NCBI RefSeq assembly: GCF_029227915.1
Contig: NC_079881.1
Coordinates: 14,113,501-14,177,500 of the forward strand
Direction of reading: 5' to 3'
Length of the DNA: 64,000 bases
Source of the DNA: Hydractinia symbiolongicarpus
Taxonomy: Eukaryota; Cnidaria; Hydrozoa; Anthoathecata; Hydractiniidae
Shown piece after piece: positions 1 to 11,363 of the stretch. The position numbers were made by a program, and so were the translations under genes. How positions within the stretch are numbered: position 1 is the first letter of the stretch; each line of letters opens with the position of its first letter. The notes beneath the pieces are model-generated. The model was not told the origin of the DNA. It saw only the letters and a program-made list of their open reading frames with translations, and searched no databases.

Positions 1-291
1 TGAAAACTTGTAAAACTCCTCTATATCTATTTCGTTAAGGCAAAAACGTATTAAAAAAAATTAACTATAAACTTCCAAGTCAAAATAAAACTATGAAATA
101 ACAAAAATCTTTTACTCTTAAATTCAATAATGCCGGAAAAAATGCATTAAGCCTCTTTCCGCAGTGTTTATTACGACAAAAGGTTCTTAATAGGCAAGTG
201 TGAAGTCGTGAGTACACGTATTGGGATAACGTGGAAAAGAAACTACTCAACTTAATTTTTATTTTTTCATTGTAACTCCATAATTCACATG
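1..291. other. Non-coding flank, nothing recognised
   Basis: AT-rich sequence left of the last recognisable Helitron helicase codons. Short open frames exist but have no recognisable motif. A Helitron 3' end on the minus strand would be expected here (a hairpin followed by CTRR), and I could not identify one, so the element is probably truncated or diverged at this side. Confidence 0.4.
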
Positions 292-1437
292 TTACATATT
301 CAAATAAAAATATATACAAAAAAGTATATACAGACTACCACTTATATATCTGAAATGAACAAAATGAGCCTTTTCAGCATGACACATTGTTCCCTTCAAC
401 AACAAAAGAGAGCGAGGCAAAACAAAAGGCATACATGTATCCAAAGGTGCAAGTTGCAACCTTGGAATAAGCACTCGATCACCAAGGGCATTGCCAGTAA
501 GTACTTCAGCATCGGCACAGTTGTTGTGAAGATGTCTTACAATTAGGGGAGTGCCATTACATAAACCTTTATTTATGTTTATGTTTCTTAATAACATAAC
601 AATAGCACCACATTTTACTTTAAGACAATGAGGAGGCATGCCTGAGAGTGTTATACTATTTAAAAATTCTACCGGATCTTGATTCCGTTTTACCTCATCA
701 TCACAAATAACATTATCTGCACTGTAATAAATTTTTTCTTCATCTGGCAACAATGCAAACACCTGATTACTAATGACGCAGATGATGCCATATTTTCTGG
801 GTAAAGATTCCTAAGCAAAGTATCAACAATGCATTGATTTTGTTGCAACACACAATTAGATGGTATCTCAATTACACCTTGAAACGGTGGTTGTTCCTGA
901 ATAGGTAAAACACCTTTCCCAAGTTGCAGCAGCCATGCAGCAAATTCTTGTTCTCCTGATATTCTTCTCATGTTGGGAGTTAATTTAAATTCGGTTACCA
1001 AGTGGCATTGAGGAGAACTATTTAAGCACAAGTCAACAATCTCAGTTGGTCTTCCTTTTCTGACAATAGGCAATAACTGTTAAAAATTAACACCTAAAAG
1101 AACAATTTTACCTCCAAATGGAAGTTCGTTAAATGTCTTTAAGAAGTCGATCTAATGCATGGAACGCATGCTTAGGAATCATGGAAGATTCATGAAGTAG
1201 AAAGAGATTTTTTGTCCTAGCTCTGCAGCATAAGCAGACACTGGAGTAATGCTGCATGTACTGTTTTCTAAAATAGGAATTGGCAATCGAAGTAGTTTAT
1301 GTATGGTGGTATCGTTTTTCAACAGAGTTGCTGCTATACAAGTAAATGCAGCAGTTCCAACTTGAAAGCCTCTACCTGAAAGTTCAGAAATAAGGTAATT
1401 ATAAGTAAAGGTTTTACCACTGCCACCATCATCATCA
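292..1437 (-). pseudogene. Helitron PIF1-like helicase domain, broken
   Basis: Reading leftwards from 1437: GGSGKTFTYNYLIS (Walker A, P-loop), then TTIHKLLRLPIP. A Walker-B-like motif at about 1165-1200 reads HESSM where family members have DEASM, so the key acidic residue is lost. Next come FGGKIVLLG and the conserved MRRISGEQEFAAWLLQLGKG at about 910-985. The C-terminal block at 400-760 contains LSGMPPHCLKVKCGAIVMLLRN and NGTPLIV. The final helicase motifs (a TINKSQG-like block) are missing left of about 400. In intact elements this domain unwinds DNA during rolling-circle transposition. The N-terminal edge of the domain lies at 4155-4411, beyond the LINE insertion. Confidence 0.85.
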
Positions 1438-4154
1438 TCATCATCATTCTTGGCTTAACGTCCGTTTTCCATGCTAGCATGGGTTGGACGGGGTATATTA
1501 ATGACCCTCTTCCAATCTGATCTAGACTGTGTTAGATCTAAACTCAACTTCCTCTGTATCAAGTCTGTCCTTATAGCCTACTGCCAAGTCTTTCTCGGTC
1601 TGCCTCTGGGCTTTGCTCCAGGAACAATCAAGTCTCTACACTTTCTTACCCAATTATCCTCCTCCAAGCCAATTCAATCTTCTTATCTCGATAACATCTT
1701 TAATTCTACGGAGACTTAGCCTGCTTCTTAGCTCATCTGAACTCTTTCTGTCGCTCAGACTGGCGTTACACATCCACCTAACCATTCTCATGTCATTCCT
1801 TTCTAAACGATCAAGATCTTCCTGCTTCACTGCCCATGTCTCACTACCATACAACATAACACTTCTTACACAGGCCTCATACAACTTACCTTTTACGTCA
1901 ATTGACAGGACTCTGCTAGTCAACAAAGGAAGTAACTCTCTGAACTTTTTCCAAGCAGAACCTATCCTGCAAGTTACACTTCTTCCAACACCCCCTTTAC
2001 TGCCCAACATATCACCTAAGTAACAGAAGTTCTCAACTATCTCTAATGAGCCCCTGTTGTACATCATTAAAGCTGGAAATACTTCATTCTCTATAATCTC
2101 ACCTTTGCAACGCTTGCATACAAACTGTATGTCAGCTCTTAACCTTCCACTAATACTACTGCACTTCTTATGTACCCAATGCTTCCAAGTCTGACAAAAA
2201 ATTGAGTTACTACCAACCCCTTTCCTGCAAACTCCACAAGGCCACTTTCCAACTACAAGGTAACACTTGGCAGCAATGCTACTAATCATGACTTTAGACT
2301 TTGTTTTGTTTTCCTTTAGCCCTTTCTCTTCTATTCCTTTTTTTCACTTCTCAAACTTTTCAACTAATTCTTCCATCGACTCTGCTATGAGAACCAAATC
2401 ATCTGCATACAATAACTCCCATGGACAACCTGTTCTGAACTCCATCGACAGCGCTTCTAAGACTAGAATAAACAACAAAGGACTAAGTACAGAACCCTGA
2501 TGTACACCAACATTTACACTAAATTCATCACTAAGTGAATCGTTAATCCTGACACGACTTCTAGCATTGCTGTACATAGACTGTACCATCGTAACTAGCC
2601 ACTCATCCACACCTAATTTTCTCATAGCCCACCAAATAACTCTACGTGGCACTCTATCAAAAGCTTTCTCTAAATCTACAAAGGCAAAATAGAGATTCTT
2701 TCTCTTTCCTAAATACTTTTCCTGAAGCTGTCTGAGTAAAAATATTGCATCTGTAGTGCCACGCCCTAGAACAAAACCAAATTGCATCTTAACTATATCA
2801 ATTCTTTCTTTAAGTAACTTATCAATCACTCTTTCTATAACTTTCATTACTTGATCAACAAACTTCAGGCCTCTATAGTTACTCCTTTCTAATGCATCAC
2901 CCTTGCCCTTGAAACAATTCACTATTACACTCGACTGCCACTCACTCGGAATAGCACCATCCTTTATAATCTGGTTAGCAAGACTTGTAATAAGCTCAAC
3001 TCCAATATATCCAGATGCTTTTACTATCTCTGCAACAGTACCTGATACTCCTGCAGCCTTGCCAATCTTCAATTTCCTAATAGCCTCCACTACCCATTCT
3101 TTCTTGATCTGCATAGCTGGCCCATCTACAACCTCATCATCAGACAAATTATCCTCGTCCCAATCAAACTCAGTGTTAAGCAACCTCTGATAATGATTCT
3201 TCCAAGCTACTCTTTTCTCCTCCTCTGTGCTAGCCAAAACACCTTCATCATTACGTATACACTTCTCACCTACAACATCTTGTTTAGTCTTCTTCATTTG
3301 CTTTGCTATCTTGAATACCTCATTGCGCTGGTCTTCCCTTCTTAACACATCTGCAAATCTGTTTCTCTCTGCTTCTGATTTTGCCTTATACACTGCTGTA
3401 CGAGCGCGACGCTTAGCTTCTAAGTAAATATTTTTACTACCACCTGACTTCCACTCTTTCCAAAGTTTCCTCTTTTCCTTTATACACTGGTCAACCTCAT
3501 TATTCCACCACCAGGTCTGTCTATGTCTAGCTGGTCCTTTCGTCCACCCACAGGTATCATCAGAAGCTTCTAGAAGACAATTTTTCAAAGTAGTCCAAGT
3601 ACTTTCAACATTGTCACTATCACATTGACCATTGTGGGCTAACTGCTGATCTTTTGCACTAAATTGTCTTGCTACAATCTCTTCCTTCAGCTTCCAGACT
3701 TTTAGACGGGGCCTGTACTTTCCCTTGGCTTCTTTAACACTCTTCAAGATAATATCACAAACCAGCAACCTATGCTAGGAAACACACTCTTCCCCCGATA
3801 TAACTTTCACGTCCTTCACCACTTTCATGTCTGACTTTCTAACCAGGAAGTAATCTATCTGTGTCTTACAACCACCTGACTCATATGTTATCAGCCTACT
3901 CTGTCTCTTACTGAATGATGTGTTGCAAACCACCATGTCCGTTGCCATTCCAAACTCAAACAATCTCTCCCCTTCCTTATTTCTGCTCCCAAATCCATAG
4001 CCTCCATGCACACCTCTATAACCTTCAGATGACTACCCAACATGACCATTAAAGTCGCCGCCCACCATGACAAGTTCAGTGTCTCCAAACTTTGATGTGA
4101 CTGCTATTAACTCATCATAAAACTTATCTTTATCTTCCTCACTGTGGAGCATAA
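1438..4154 (-). mobile_element. RTE-like LINE, copy 1, 5'-truncated, (GAT)n tail
   Basis: A non-LTR retrotransposon on the minus strand inserted in the Helitron helicase. Its 3' end at 1438-1447 is a (GAT)n microsatellite tail rather than poly-A. Its 5' end at 4154 falls inside the endonuclease domain, as expected for incomplete target-primed reverse transcription. The last ~70 bp before the tail (CCCGTCCAACCCATGCTAGC and onwards) are nearly identical to copy 2 at 27588-29513. Confidence 0.85.
1480..4150 (-). pseudogene. Endonuclease/reverse transcriptase of RTE-like LINE copy 1
   Basis: The APE-type endonuclease remnant reads VGGDFNGHVG at about 4040-4085 and TQIDYFLVRKSD near 3840. The reverse transcriptase (2344-3768) contains IGKAAGVSG, FGFVLGRGTTDA, FAFVDLEKAFDRVPR, GVHQGSVLSPLLF and the catalytic YADD. 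After it comes a cysteine-rich finger (about 2110-2240: CGVC...FCQ...H..C...C..C), then a C-terminal region ending in GRPRKTW. Disruptions include a stop in place of the expected Gln at 3775-3777 (VS*HRLLVCDI), a Trp-to-stop near 2344, and a 17-base deletion near 1650 relative to copy 2 that shifts the frame. An intact copy would nick target DNA and reverse-transcribe its RNA. Confidence 0.85.
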
Positions 4155-4386
4155 ACCTTCTAAATAAAACAAACGGGTATTTTGGGCCGTACCGTTAACA
4201 ACATTTACAACCTGCCTCTATGACTGTGTCAGCCAGTGCTGTCTGTTTTTCAGTAAGTTAAGCCACCAGCACCTTCTAAATAAAACAAACGGGTATTTTG
4301 GGCCGTACCGTTAACAACATTTACAACCTGCCTCTATGACTGTGTCACCCAGTGCTGTCTGTTCTTCAGTAAGTTGAGCCCTCAGA
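4155..4386 (-). repeat. 116-bp tandem duplication of Helitron helicase coding sequence
   Basis: Two near-identical units, 4155-4270 and 4271-4386. On the minus strand each encodes the start of the helicase (LTEEQTALGDTVIEA, then NGTAQNTRLFYLEG in another frame). The upstream unit runs on to LEGAGG, just before the Walker A GGSGKT. The downstream unit stops at LEG, where the RTE-like LINE begins. The duplication therefore abuts the LINE insertion point exactly, but it is not a target-site duplication because both copies lie on the same side of the LINE. Confidence 0.8.
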
Positions 4387-4411
4387 AGCTCTTTCAGCCT
4401 CCATAGCTATG

Positions 4412-5161
4412 TCAGTTTTTTTCAGCAGGAGGTATTTCATCTAAATTTGGAAGATTAAAATCAGTAAGAGATTTGCAAAATTGTCTTAGTACAGAATGAA
4501 TATCTTGAAGCACCCTGTACTCAGACTGATCCTCATTTAATTGGCTAAAATAATCTTCACACATAGAACCCTTGTATCTTGCCCATGGAGTATAAGGATC
4601 AGAAGGTTCACAGCGGATAAGTATTATTGCAAACAGTTGTCTTAATTTACACAGTTGCAATAATAGCATACGTAAATAAAAAAGCTCACTTGCGCGAGGA
4701 CTCACACTATACATTCTAGAGACAAATTTAAGGTTAAAGTTTCGTCTTGGTGTCCAAACTTTTCTGTTATTGAAAACGAAATGAAGAGGAATGTCTGGAT
4801 ACAAACATTGTTAAGCATTGTGAGTTCTTCAACTTGGCCTTGCTGAAATTAAACAATTTGTTTATCACACAAGTGCACTGGCAATCTATGGACAACATGA
4901 GATTGCTGATGCATTTAAAATTCAAAAATATGCCATACTGCTTCTTGCCCACTGACATACCTAGCGTCTAAAAATGTCTGTACCTCATCGTGATCAATAC
5001 GCTCATTGATCTCAATGTTGGCACAATCATGACCCTTATAAATATATTTATTAAGGTATTTAACAGACATGCAAGCCTCAAAGTTTATATGTGCGTTGTA
5101 TTTCTTGGAGAGCCATGGGTTGTAGGGAACAACCCAGCGATTATCAACATCAATGTTATTA
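4412..5161 (-). pseudogene. Helitron protein, C-terminal Rep and Rep-helicase linker
   Basis: This continues the Helitron on the far side of the Harbinger insertion. The segment reads DNRWVVPYNPWLSKKYNAH, then KYIYKGHD with the tyrosines expected at the Rep catalytic site, then HDEVQTFLDARYVSGQEAVW. After a frameshift comes the linker to the helicase, with RMYSVSPRASELFYLRMLLL and PYTPWARYKGSMCEDY. These are standard Helitron Rep-to-helicase signatures. The frame breaks in a poly-A run near 4420 (AEKN then a stop). Identification of the family is firm; function is lost. Confidence 0.85.
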
Positions 5162-5268
5162 GGCACCTTAAGAAATATGGACCGGAAGTTTTGAGGACGG
5201 GACAAAATGAAGAAAGACTGGATCGAGTACACTAATCTAGTACGTGAAAAATCACCTTATGAAAAACA

Positions 5269-6287
5269 ATGTCAGACGGGGTGAAACAAGATAGCAAAAT
5301 GGTGTATTTCCTAGACGTTCAAGAAAGTTTGCTTTTCGCTTATGACGATAACCGCATAAACGACGAAGAATTTCTGTTGTTGTTTGATTTGAATAGTAGT
5401 AAGAATTTGGATTATCCTTACTGGAAGTATCAGCCTTTTGATTTGAATTTATTGAGTCACGACGAGTGTCGAACATATTTCCAATTTTAGAGAAACGATG
5501 TCTATTTATTGAACGAAAAGTTACATATACCTGAAGAAATAACATTTTACAATGGGTCAGTGTTCAGTGGTTTAGAAGAAGCATTTTGTGCGCTTCTCAA
5601 ACGATTTGCTTACCCATGTAGATATGCAGATATGGTTCCCATCTTTGGTCGACCTGTACCAGAGCTATCACTCATGAGTACTTATATGGTGGATTTTTTA
5701 TACAACACATATGGAACGCTTCTACATACATTTAATCAACCCTGGTTGGCACCACAGCAACTGGAAATTTTTGCAGCTGCTATTTCGAATAAAGGAGCAC
5801 CATTGGATCACTGTTGGGGATTCATCGACGGACCCGTTAGACCTGTGGAATGATAGCAAACTTATATGGTCCAGTTAAAGGAAGAAGGCGTGATAGTGGA
5901 ATGCTAGCAATGTCTGGACTCCTGCAATAACTTCAGTTACACTCACGATCGCCCAATGGTAATCCGCTTTGTGAATATGGGGATCCTGCATATCCATTGC
6001 GAGTACAGCTGCAAGGTCCATTTCAAGGTAACTTGAACCAACAGCAAAAAGATTACAACAAAGCAATGAGCCAAGTTCACACCTCCGTTGAATGGGTATT
6101 TGGAGATATTTTAAAATATTTTGCTTTTATGGACTTCAAAAAAAATTTGAAGATACAACTCAGCGCTGTTGGCAAAATGTATATCACTTGTGCATTGCTA
6201 ACAAATGCTCACACATGCTTGTATAAATCTATGACCTCAACGTATTTTGGAATAGAGCCACCACATTTGGAGGATTATTTTTTGTGA
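5269..6287 (+). pseudogene. PIF/Harbinger transposase (DDE_Tnp_4 type), broken
   Basis: The N-terminal half has DECRTYFQF, then a TAG stop at 5488-5490, then IPEEITFYNGSVFSG. The first catalytic Asp lies in WGFIDGPVRP near 5820. Right after it, sequence between RPV and ANLYGPVKGRRRDSGML is missing relative to family members, so an internal deletion removed part of the catalytic core. The second Asp is in CEYGDPAYPL near 5975 and the catalytic Glu in TSVEWVFGDI near 6090. A further in-frame TAA lies near 5927. The C-terminus ends with LEDYFL. A working enzyme would cut and paste the element with its Myb-like partner; this copy cannot. Confidence 0.85.
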
Positions 6288-6599
6288 ACAACAGTTGTTT
6301 TGAATAAATACAGTTGTCTAGATATTTCTGTGATATCTTTGTAAAAATATACTCAACAAAATATATATACATAAACAAAATAAATTCTGAGAAAATTATT
6401 TCCATCAATGTTGTTTCTTGGATTTTTATTGAAAATCATAAAAACAAACAGCAGTTTTTCTTAGAAATATATGCTCAATATTCTCTGCTGAGTTTAAAAA
6501 GGTTTCTTAGGAGCAATCAAATCAATAAAACTTTTAGTGTTAAACAAAACTTAAGAACCCATATCAACAATCTTTGCATTATATTGGCCATAAACATTA

Positions 6600-7330
6600 A
6601 CATCTGCTGTGTCTGTTATCGCTGTGACTCCATCTGTTCTCTAATGACTTGGATCTTCTCCCGTTGTTGTTTTTCAGCAGATGTTTGCTGTGCTGCCTGA
6701 ATTTCATATTTTTGTTTTTTCAATTCCAGCTCATCTTTTCTTAAACTCTGTCCTCTCTCACCTTATTCCCTCAAGTATTGTATGGCACACAAGTTCCACA
6801 AATTCTAGTTTTTTTTGCTTTTATCTCAGTATCTTCACCTCCAGCCTCTGTGGTTAGGTCCTTTCTTTTTTTACTTTAACTGAACGTTTTTAAAGCTTTC
6901 ATTCTCATGTCGGATGCTGCATTAGCTTCTTTTTCAATTTTCTTAGATTGTTGGCTATCTTGTTCAGCATGTACCTTTTCATACTCCTTAATTTTCTCTG
7001 AATTATCTTCCATCGCATCCATAATTTTATCAAACTCAGGAGCAATACCACTAGCTTTCAATTCTTCTCGAGTTTTATTTTCGTTATGTGTTTTTAAAAT
7101 TCCAAATCTTTCACGAACAGATCTTTGATCAGCTTTAAATTGTTCCGCATCCAGCTGATTTAAGTTTTCAGCAATAACTTTCCAAGCATTCCCTCTCTTT
7201 TGTTCGTGCTTTATATTTGTAGGGTTCAAAAAGAAGCACTTCTCTCAACAACAGTTCGTCTTTATGTAACCTTGAAAAAATTTAAAAAATAGTAGAAAAA
7301 GTAGCTTTCACTTTCGTACACACAATTTTG
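6600..7330 (-). pseudogene. Harbinger Myb/SANT-like accessory protein, broken
   Basis: On the minus strand the N-terminal part reads KDELLLREVLLFEPYKYKAR, then after a one-base frameshift GNAWKVIAENLNQL and SVRERFGIL, which is a Myb/SANT-like DNA-binding fold. An acidic, coiled-coil-like stretch follows (EDNSEKIKEYEKVHAEQ). The C-terminal tail at about 6615-6730 reads LRKDELELKKQKYEIQAAQQ and EKIQVIREQMESQR. It lies opposite and convergent to the transposase. In Harbinger elements this protein recruits the transposase to the element ends. The frameshift near 7195 and gaps in the frame near 6730-6880 make it non-functional. Confidence 0.75.
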
Positions 7331-7562
7331 TTTTTTCACAGATTAGCAATACACTTATATTGCATTTATGTAACAAATTTGAAGAAAAGTATATCCATAA
7401 TGACAATTTTTACTTTTTTTTGACACTCTTTGCAATTTCTTCATCACGTTGTGAACTTTCGCTAGAGGGCTGAATAGGTGGAATCATCTTTGTTCTAAAC
7501 ATGCACAGTGTGTAAAAATTACGTAATTCTAGGAAATTCCCGTCCTTATTTCTTAAGGTGGC

Positions 7563-9405
7563 TATTGACATTGATACGGATTCCATTATCACGACGTCTA
7601 TACAATGGATATCCGTCAACTTCTGCAAGGGTAGATGCTAAAAATTTCTTTTGAAAACTTTTTGTGCAAACACCATCCTCGATTCACCTGGAATTAGGAT
7701 TGAGATGGCCACATGGTGCATGAATCACAACAGAACAATTTCAAGGAGCTCAGGTTGTTTATGTTGATTAGGAATTTTGGCTGAAATAACACTGTCTATG
7801 TCATCTGCATCCCGAAGTTTATCATTGGGATCTAAATGACAATGAGGTAAACCTTTTTTGAAATTCTTTAACATAAACATGTGATACAGTTTTACCTAAA
7901 ACACCCCTTTTAGTAACATCTTTTAGGAGTTCATTAAGTTTCAATTTAAAAACTTGAGAAACTAAATCAGGCTGATCATGTGCATGTTGGCCTGCAAACA
8001 AATTTTCTGTAATCTTGCGCCATTTTGGATTGCAGGCAAAAGTCAAAAAAAAATCTGGTTTTCCAAATTTACCAAAGACAGCCATAGCATCTTGATAGTT
8101 TTTAGCCATGGCATGTGGTCTCGCTCTTCAGCTCGAGCATTCAAGTGGTCAGCTAAACCTTGATAACTGTCAACACACAGGTTCTGTTTGATTCGCACAA
8201 GTGTAATTTAAGTTGTTACCCTCAACTTTAACATAAGAATCGACACAATACTGGTGAAATAATTTCTTACTATAATAAATTGTGCTAAAATTTTTCGAAC
8301 AGCTACACGGTAAGTATAATACTGCAACATTTGCACGTTCAGCATCATGGGGTATTTCATATTACCAACCTGGTTCACCCCTTGGAAAAACATAGAGGAT
8401 AAACCATTGGCTCTAAATTTGCAGATAATGTAGAAATATTTTGCAAATTTCCTCCACGTGGGTAGATAATAATATCCCTGTTTCCAGCAGGAACTCCATC
8501 TTGGTCTACAAAAAATGCGGCTACTTCGTCATGATGTGGCAGAAGATCCCCAACACAATGCCATATTTGGCCGTAGATACGAAAGCATGGTGGTCCACCG
8601 CCAAGGGGAGGACGAAGATTTGCTCCAAATGAAGCAAATGAAACTGCACTATTATACTTACGTATATTGGCTTAAAAATTCCGTGCCTGAGCAGTATTCT
8701 TGACAATACGCACAATTTTTGTTCATAACACCTAAATAATAAACATTAGGCAATGCATGTTGACGTGCAACATTAAAATATTGGTCATTTTTGCGAACAC
8801 GAAGGGTAGCATGTCCTTGGACATAAACTTGCCTCCTATTAATAACCTGCTCGCCATGTTGTTCTTGAGGTGCCACAGCATGTCTTTGAGCATCTTGAGC
8901 TTGTCTATGGGCGGTCTGCTCATTAGATTCTAATTGCCTAGAAACAATGTGCCGTTGAGCATCTATAAATTGTCTATGGACGGCCTGCTAATTAGATTTT
9001 AATTGCCTAGAAAAAATATGCCTTTGAGCATCCCTAAATTGTCTGTTATGAGTTTGCTGAGCTGATTCTGCGTTACGCCTAGCCACCTATCTAACAGTAA
9101 TATGCCCCCTACTATTGGCCTGATCAGTCGATTCCATTCAACGTAAGGAGGCAACATGTTGAGTGTGTTGCCTGTGTCTAGCTAAGGCAACATCGTCATT
9201 ATCACATAAACATGGTACTACATTTTTCTGTATGTCCTGTGGCAAATCAAAATTTTTGGGAAATATGTGGTCTTTGCCTCAAGATGGGACCTACCAAACT
9301 TTGATTATTGTCACGTTGTTGCAACACAAACCTACCTAATTTATTAAACAGCCTAAAACCACGAACAGTATTACTGCAATTATTAATTCCGGTCTCTTCA
9401 GACAT
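7563..9405 (-). pseudogene. Helitron protein, N-terminal region and Rep (HUH) domain
   Basis: Reading leftwards from an ATG at 9405-9403, the protein starts MSEETGINNC. Three 23-residue repeats rich in R, Q, D and H follow, and then typical Helitron N-terminal signatures: SFGANLRPP and GPPCFRIYGQIWHCVGDLLP at about 8550-8640, and YPRGGNLQ at about 8450. The Helitron_like_N segment at 7822-8109 contains FFLTFACNPKW. The metal-binding HUH motif is visible as GLPHCHL, with H-C-H encoded at 7836-7844. The reading frame is broken many times. A DGYPLYRRRDNG motif at about 7575-7615 is the last Rep sequence before the Harbinger insertion. In an intact element this protein nicks and ligates DNA during rolling-circle transposition. 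Confidence 0.8.
8886..9040 (-). repeat. 69-bp in-frame tandem repeat in Helitron N-terminus
   Basis: Units start at 8886, 8955 and 9024 (the last is partial). Each is exactly 69 bp and encodes about 23 residues of the type RQ..DAQRH...RQL.SN. The period is a multiple of three, so the repeat is a protein-level one. One unit carries a stop where a Glu codon stands in its neighbour. Confidence 0.8.
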
Positions 9406-10589
9406 ATTTTAATTAAAACTAAAACTAAAAACAATTCCTAAAATGAGAAAAAAAAATAAGATATAAATATTATATATAATTATTAATGAAGCTAACTTGT
9501 TTAAGGTTGACTGTTCTGATTTTTACACTTTTTAGCTTGAATTGTTCCTATAGCCGTATCTCAATGTTTATGTTTTATTTATGTTTTACAGTTCTGTTGC
9601 TCATGCACATTTTATATTTAGCCATAATTTATAAGAGTCGTTTTATTTGTGTAACAACAGTTTTTAAATGCTAAGCTATATATAATTTGGATAATAAAGA
9701 ATTTTTTACTCACAATTTCTATGTTCCAACTTCTATAGATTTAGACAGAACACTGTAAAATCCGTAGTTAGTTACATCTCTTGCTTAAACAACTACAAAA
9801 TTGTTTGTGCTCACACCTTTGTGCAGCATTTTGAATATTGCATACGCAGGTTAGTGACGCACCTGAAGATACTTTAATTTATGCAAAGTTTGTAAACAAA
9901 GATGCTAGCTTTGTTGTCTTTGTTGTTGTATCAATATAAACAAATCGGCAAATGAAAGTAAAAGAAATATTTCCCTTCTTAGCGTGAAGTTTATTTTACA
10001 GACTACTTTGATTTATGCGGATATTTCTTTATGTAGTAAAAGTAAAACTCATAATTAACTTGAAAGCTAGTCGATTTGCTGTAGCTGTAGCTAAGTATAT
10101 ATGTTAAAGTATCATTTTGTGAACATTTATTTTAAGAATATGTTCAGTAGCTGCACTAGTTCTCTGCATTTTTTAGAAATACCATTAACATTTTTATATT
10201 TAAAGCTAGCTTATTTCTTAACACAACAGTAAAAAAGGGGATTAAGTATTTAAAACTTTACCTGTAAATTCCTGCTTCACACTTAACATAAAAGTTATTC
10301 TGTGTTATTCTTTATATTCTAACGATTTCAATTTAATACGTTTTGGCTTTTTGTTTTAGTTCGCCTTTTGTCGAGAACTTTAAAAACAATTTTTTGGTTT
10401 GTTTGTTTTAAGACCAAAGGAACTTTGTATTCCAATGCTGTTCCGTTCGAAAGTGCCTATTTGAGGGAATCATACTGCTTATTTTCTATCACGTGGTTTC
10501 TAAGAATTGCTAGCCAAATGTAAACAAAACAAAAAAAAATGAAAAACTTGCGCATTTGAGTGATAAAATATATCGTCTTTGTAAAAGTC

Positions 10590-10590
<1 letters not shown>
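9406..10590. other. Non-coding AT-rich sequence
   Basis: No convincing coding sequence on either strand. Open frames such as 9486-9674 are hydrophobic and have no family motif. The Helitron 5' end should lie near the left side of this interval but was not pinned down. Confidence 0.4.

Positions 10591-10634
<44 letters not shown>
10591..10634. repeat. (CAGA)11 microsatellite
   Basis: Eleven perfect CAGA units. On the opposite strand they give an artificial CLSV-type peptide repeat, which is not a gene. Confidence 0.95.
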
Positions 10635-11363
10635 AGTTCCATATTATTAAAAGAGATTTGTGATTATACCTAAAATTTCTGGAACTCTTTGAGGTTTATG
10701 CAGTTGAGGTTTTGTCATGTTTTGGAGAATTCCTAAGTTATTTAAGGTAGAAAACAACATAATTACACTCACCCATTTACAGAGGTGTGTGTTGGTTTGT
10801 CGTTTTCAGTGAACCAAAAAAATTCACAAATCCAAATGGTTGTTTTAGGCAACACAAACAAATTTTTTTTGCAAGAAAAGATAAAATTCTTTTTTATTAA
10901 ATTTTAATTAGTAGGCTAGTAGTGAATGTAACGAAAGAAAGGAAAATTCTCTACTTTTTTTCTCATGTGAGGATATAGAGACAATAATTTTAATTTAGTT
11001 GTTTCACAGTTTTGTATCTACCTTCCTTTCATGTTTGCGTTGTGTTCCTAATAACACTAGACCGAACATAATCGCAAATACTAGTTGGGAAATGTAATAC
11101 AAGAAAATGAGATTTTTTGTCTAGTAGTGTAGGCAGAAAGTTTGTATTTTTGATTTTATTTAATGCATAAGATAGTTTTTTTATCTATATTCTAAGCTGG
11201 TACTTTTTTCCTTATAAATTTGACATTCTCTCTGGAGTTATAAAAGGTGTAGTTAGTTTGTGGTATCCTTACATCTTGAAAACCATTTTTGATTTGGATT
11301 TTTGTGCACTATGCACAAGAAATTCTTTGATTTTGTATTCTATAAACTATGGACCACACCTAA
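10635..11363. other. Non-coding, nothing recognised
   Basis: AT-rich sequence with no supported gene or repeat structure. Confidence 0.4.

Larger units (their letters stand above)
5161..7562. mobile_element. PIF/Harbinger transposon with terminal inverted repeats
   Basis: The ends are imperfect inverted repeats. The left end reads GGCACCTTAAGAAATATGG from 5162, and the right end read inward from 7562 gives GCCACCTTAAGAAATAAGG. A TATT lies directly outside on both sides (5157-5160 and 7563-7566), consistent with a short target duplication. Removing the interval reconnects the Helitron Rep coding sequence (RRDNGIRINV to DVDNRWVV). It carries two convergent genes, transposase (+) and a Myb/SANT-like protein (-), the classic Harbinger pair. 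Confidence 0.8.
292..9405 (-). mobile_element. Decayed autonomous Helitron, split by two later insertions
   Basis: A rolling-circle transposon on the minus strand. Read from 9405 leftwards it encodes an N-terminal Helitron region, an HUH replication initiator (Rep), and a PIF1-like SF1 helicase, the usual Rep-Hel order. Two insertions split it: a PIF/Harbinger element (5161-7562) within the Rep domain and an RTE-like LINE (1438-4154) within the helicase Walker A. Many stops and frameshifts show that it is dead. The 5' TC end and the 3' hairpin were not located. Confidence 0.85.

Noticed and set aside
2903-3190. Plus-strand frame opposite the LINE reverse transcriptase
   Set aside because: Mirror-frame artefact; the same shadow appears opposite copy 2 at 27735-28022.
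4155-4386. 116-bp repeat as the LINE target-site duplication
   Set aside because: Both copies lie on the 5' side of the LINE; the 3' flank resumes with GGTGGCAGTGG without a third copy.
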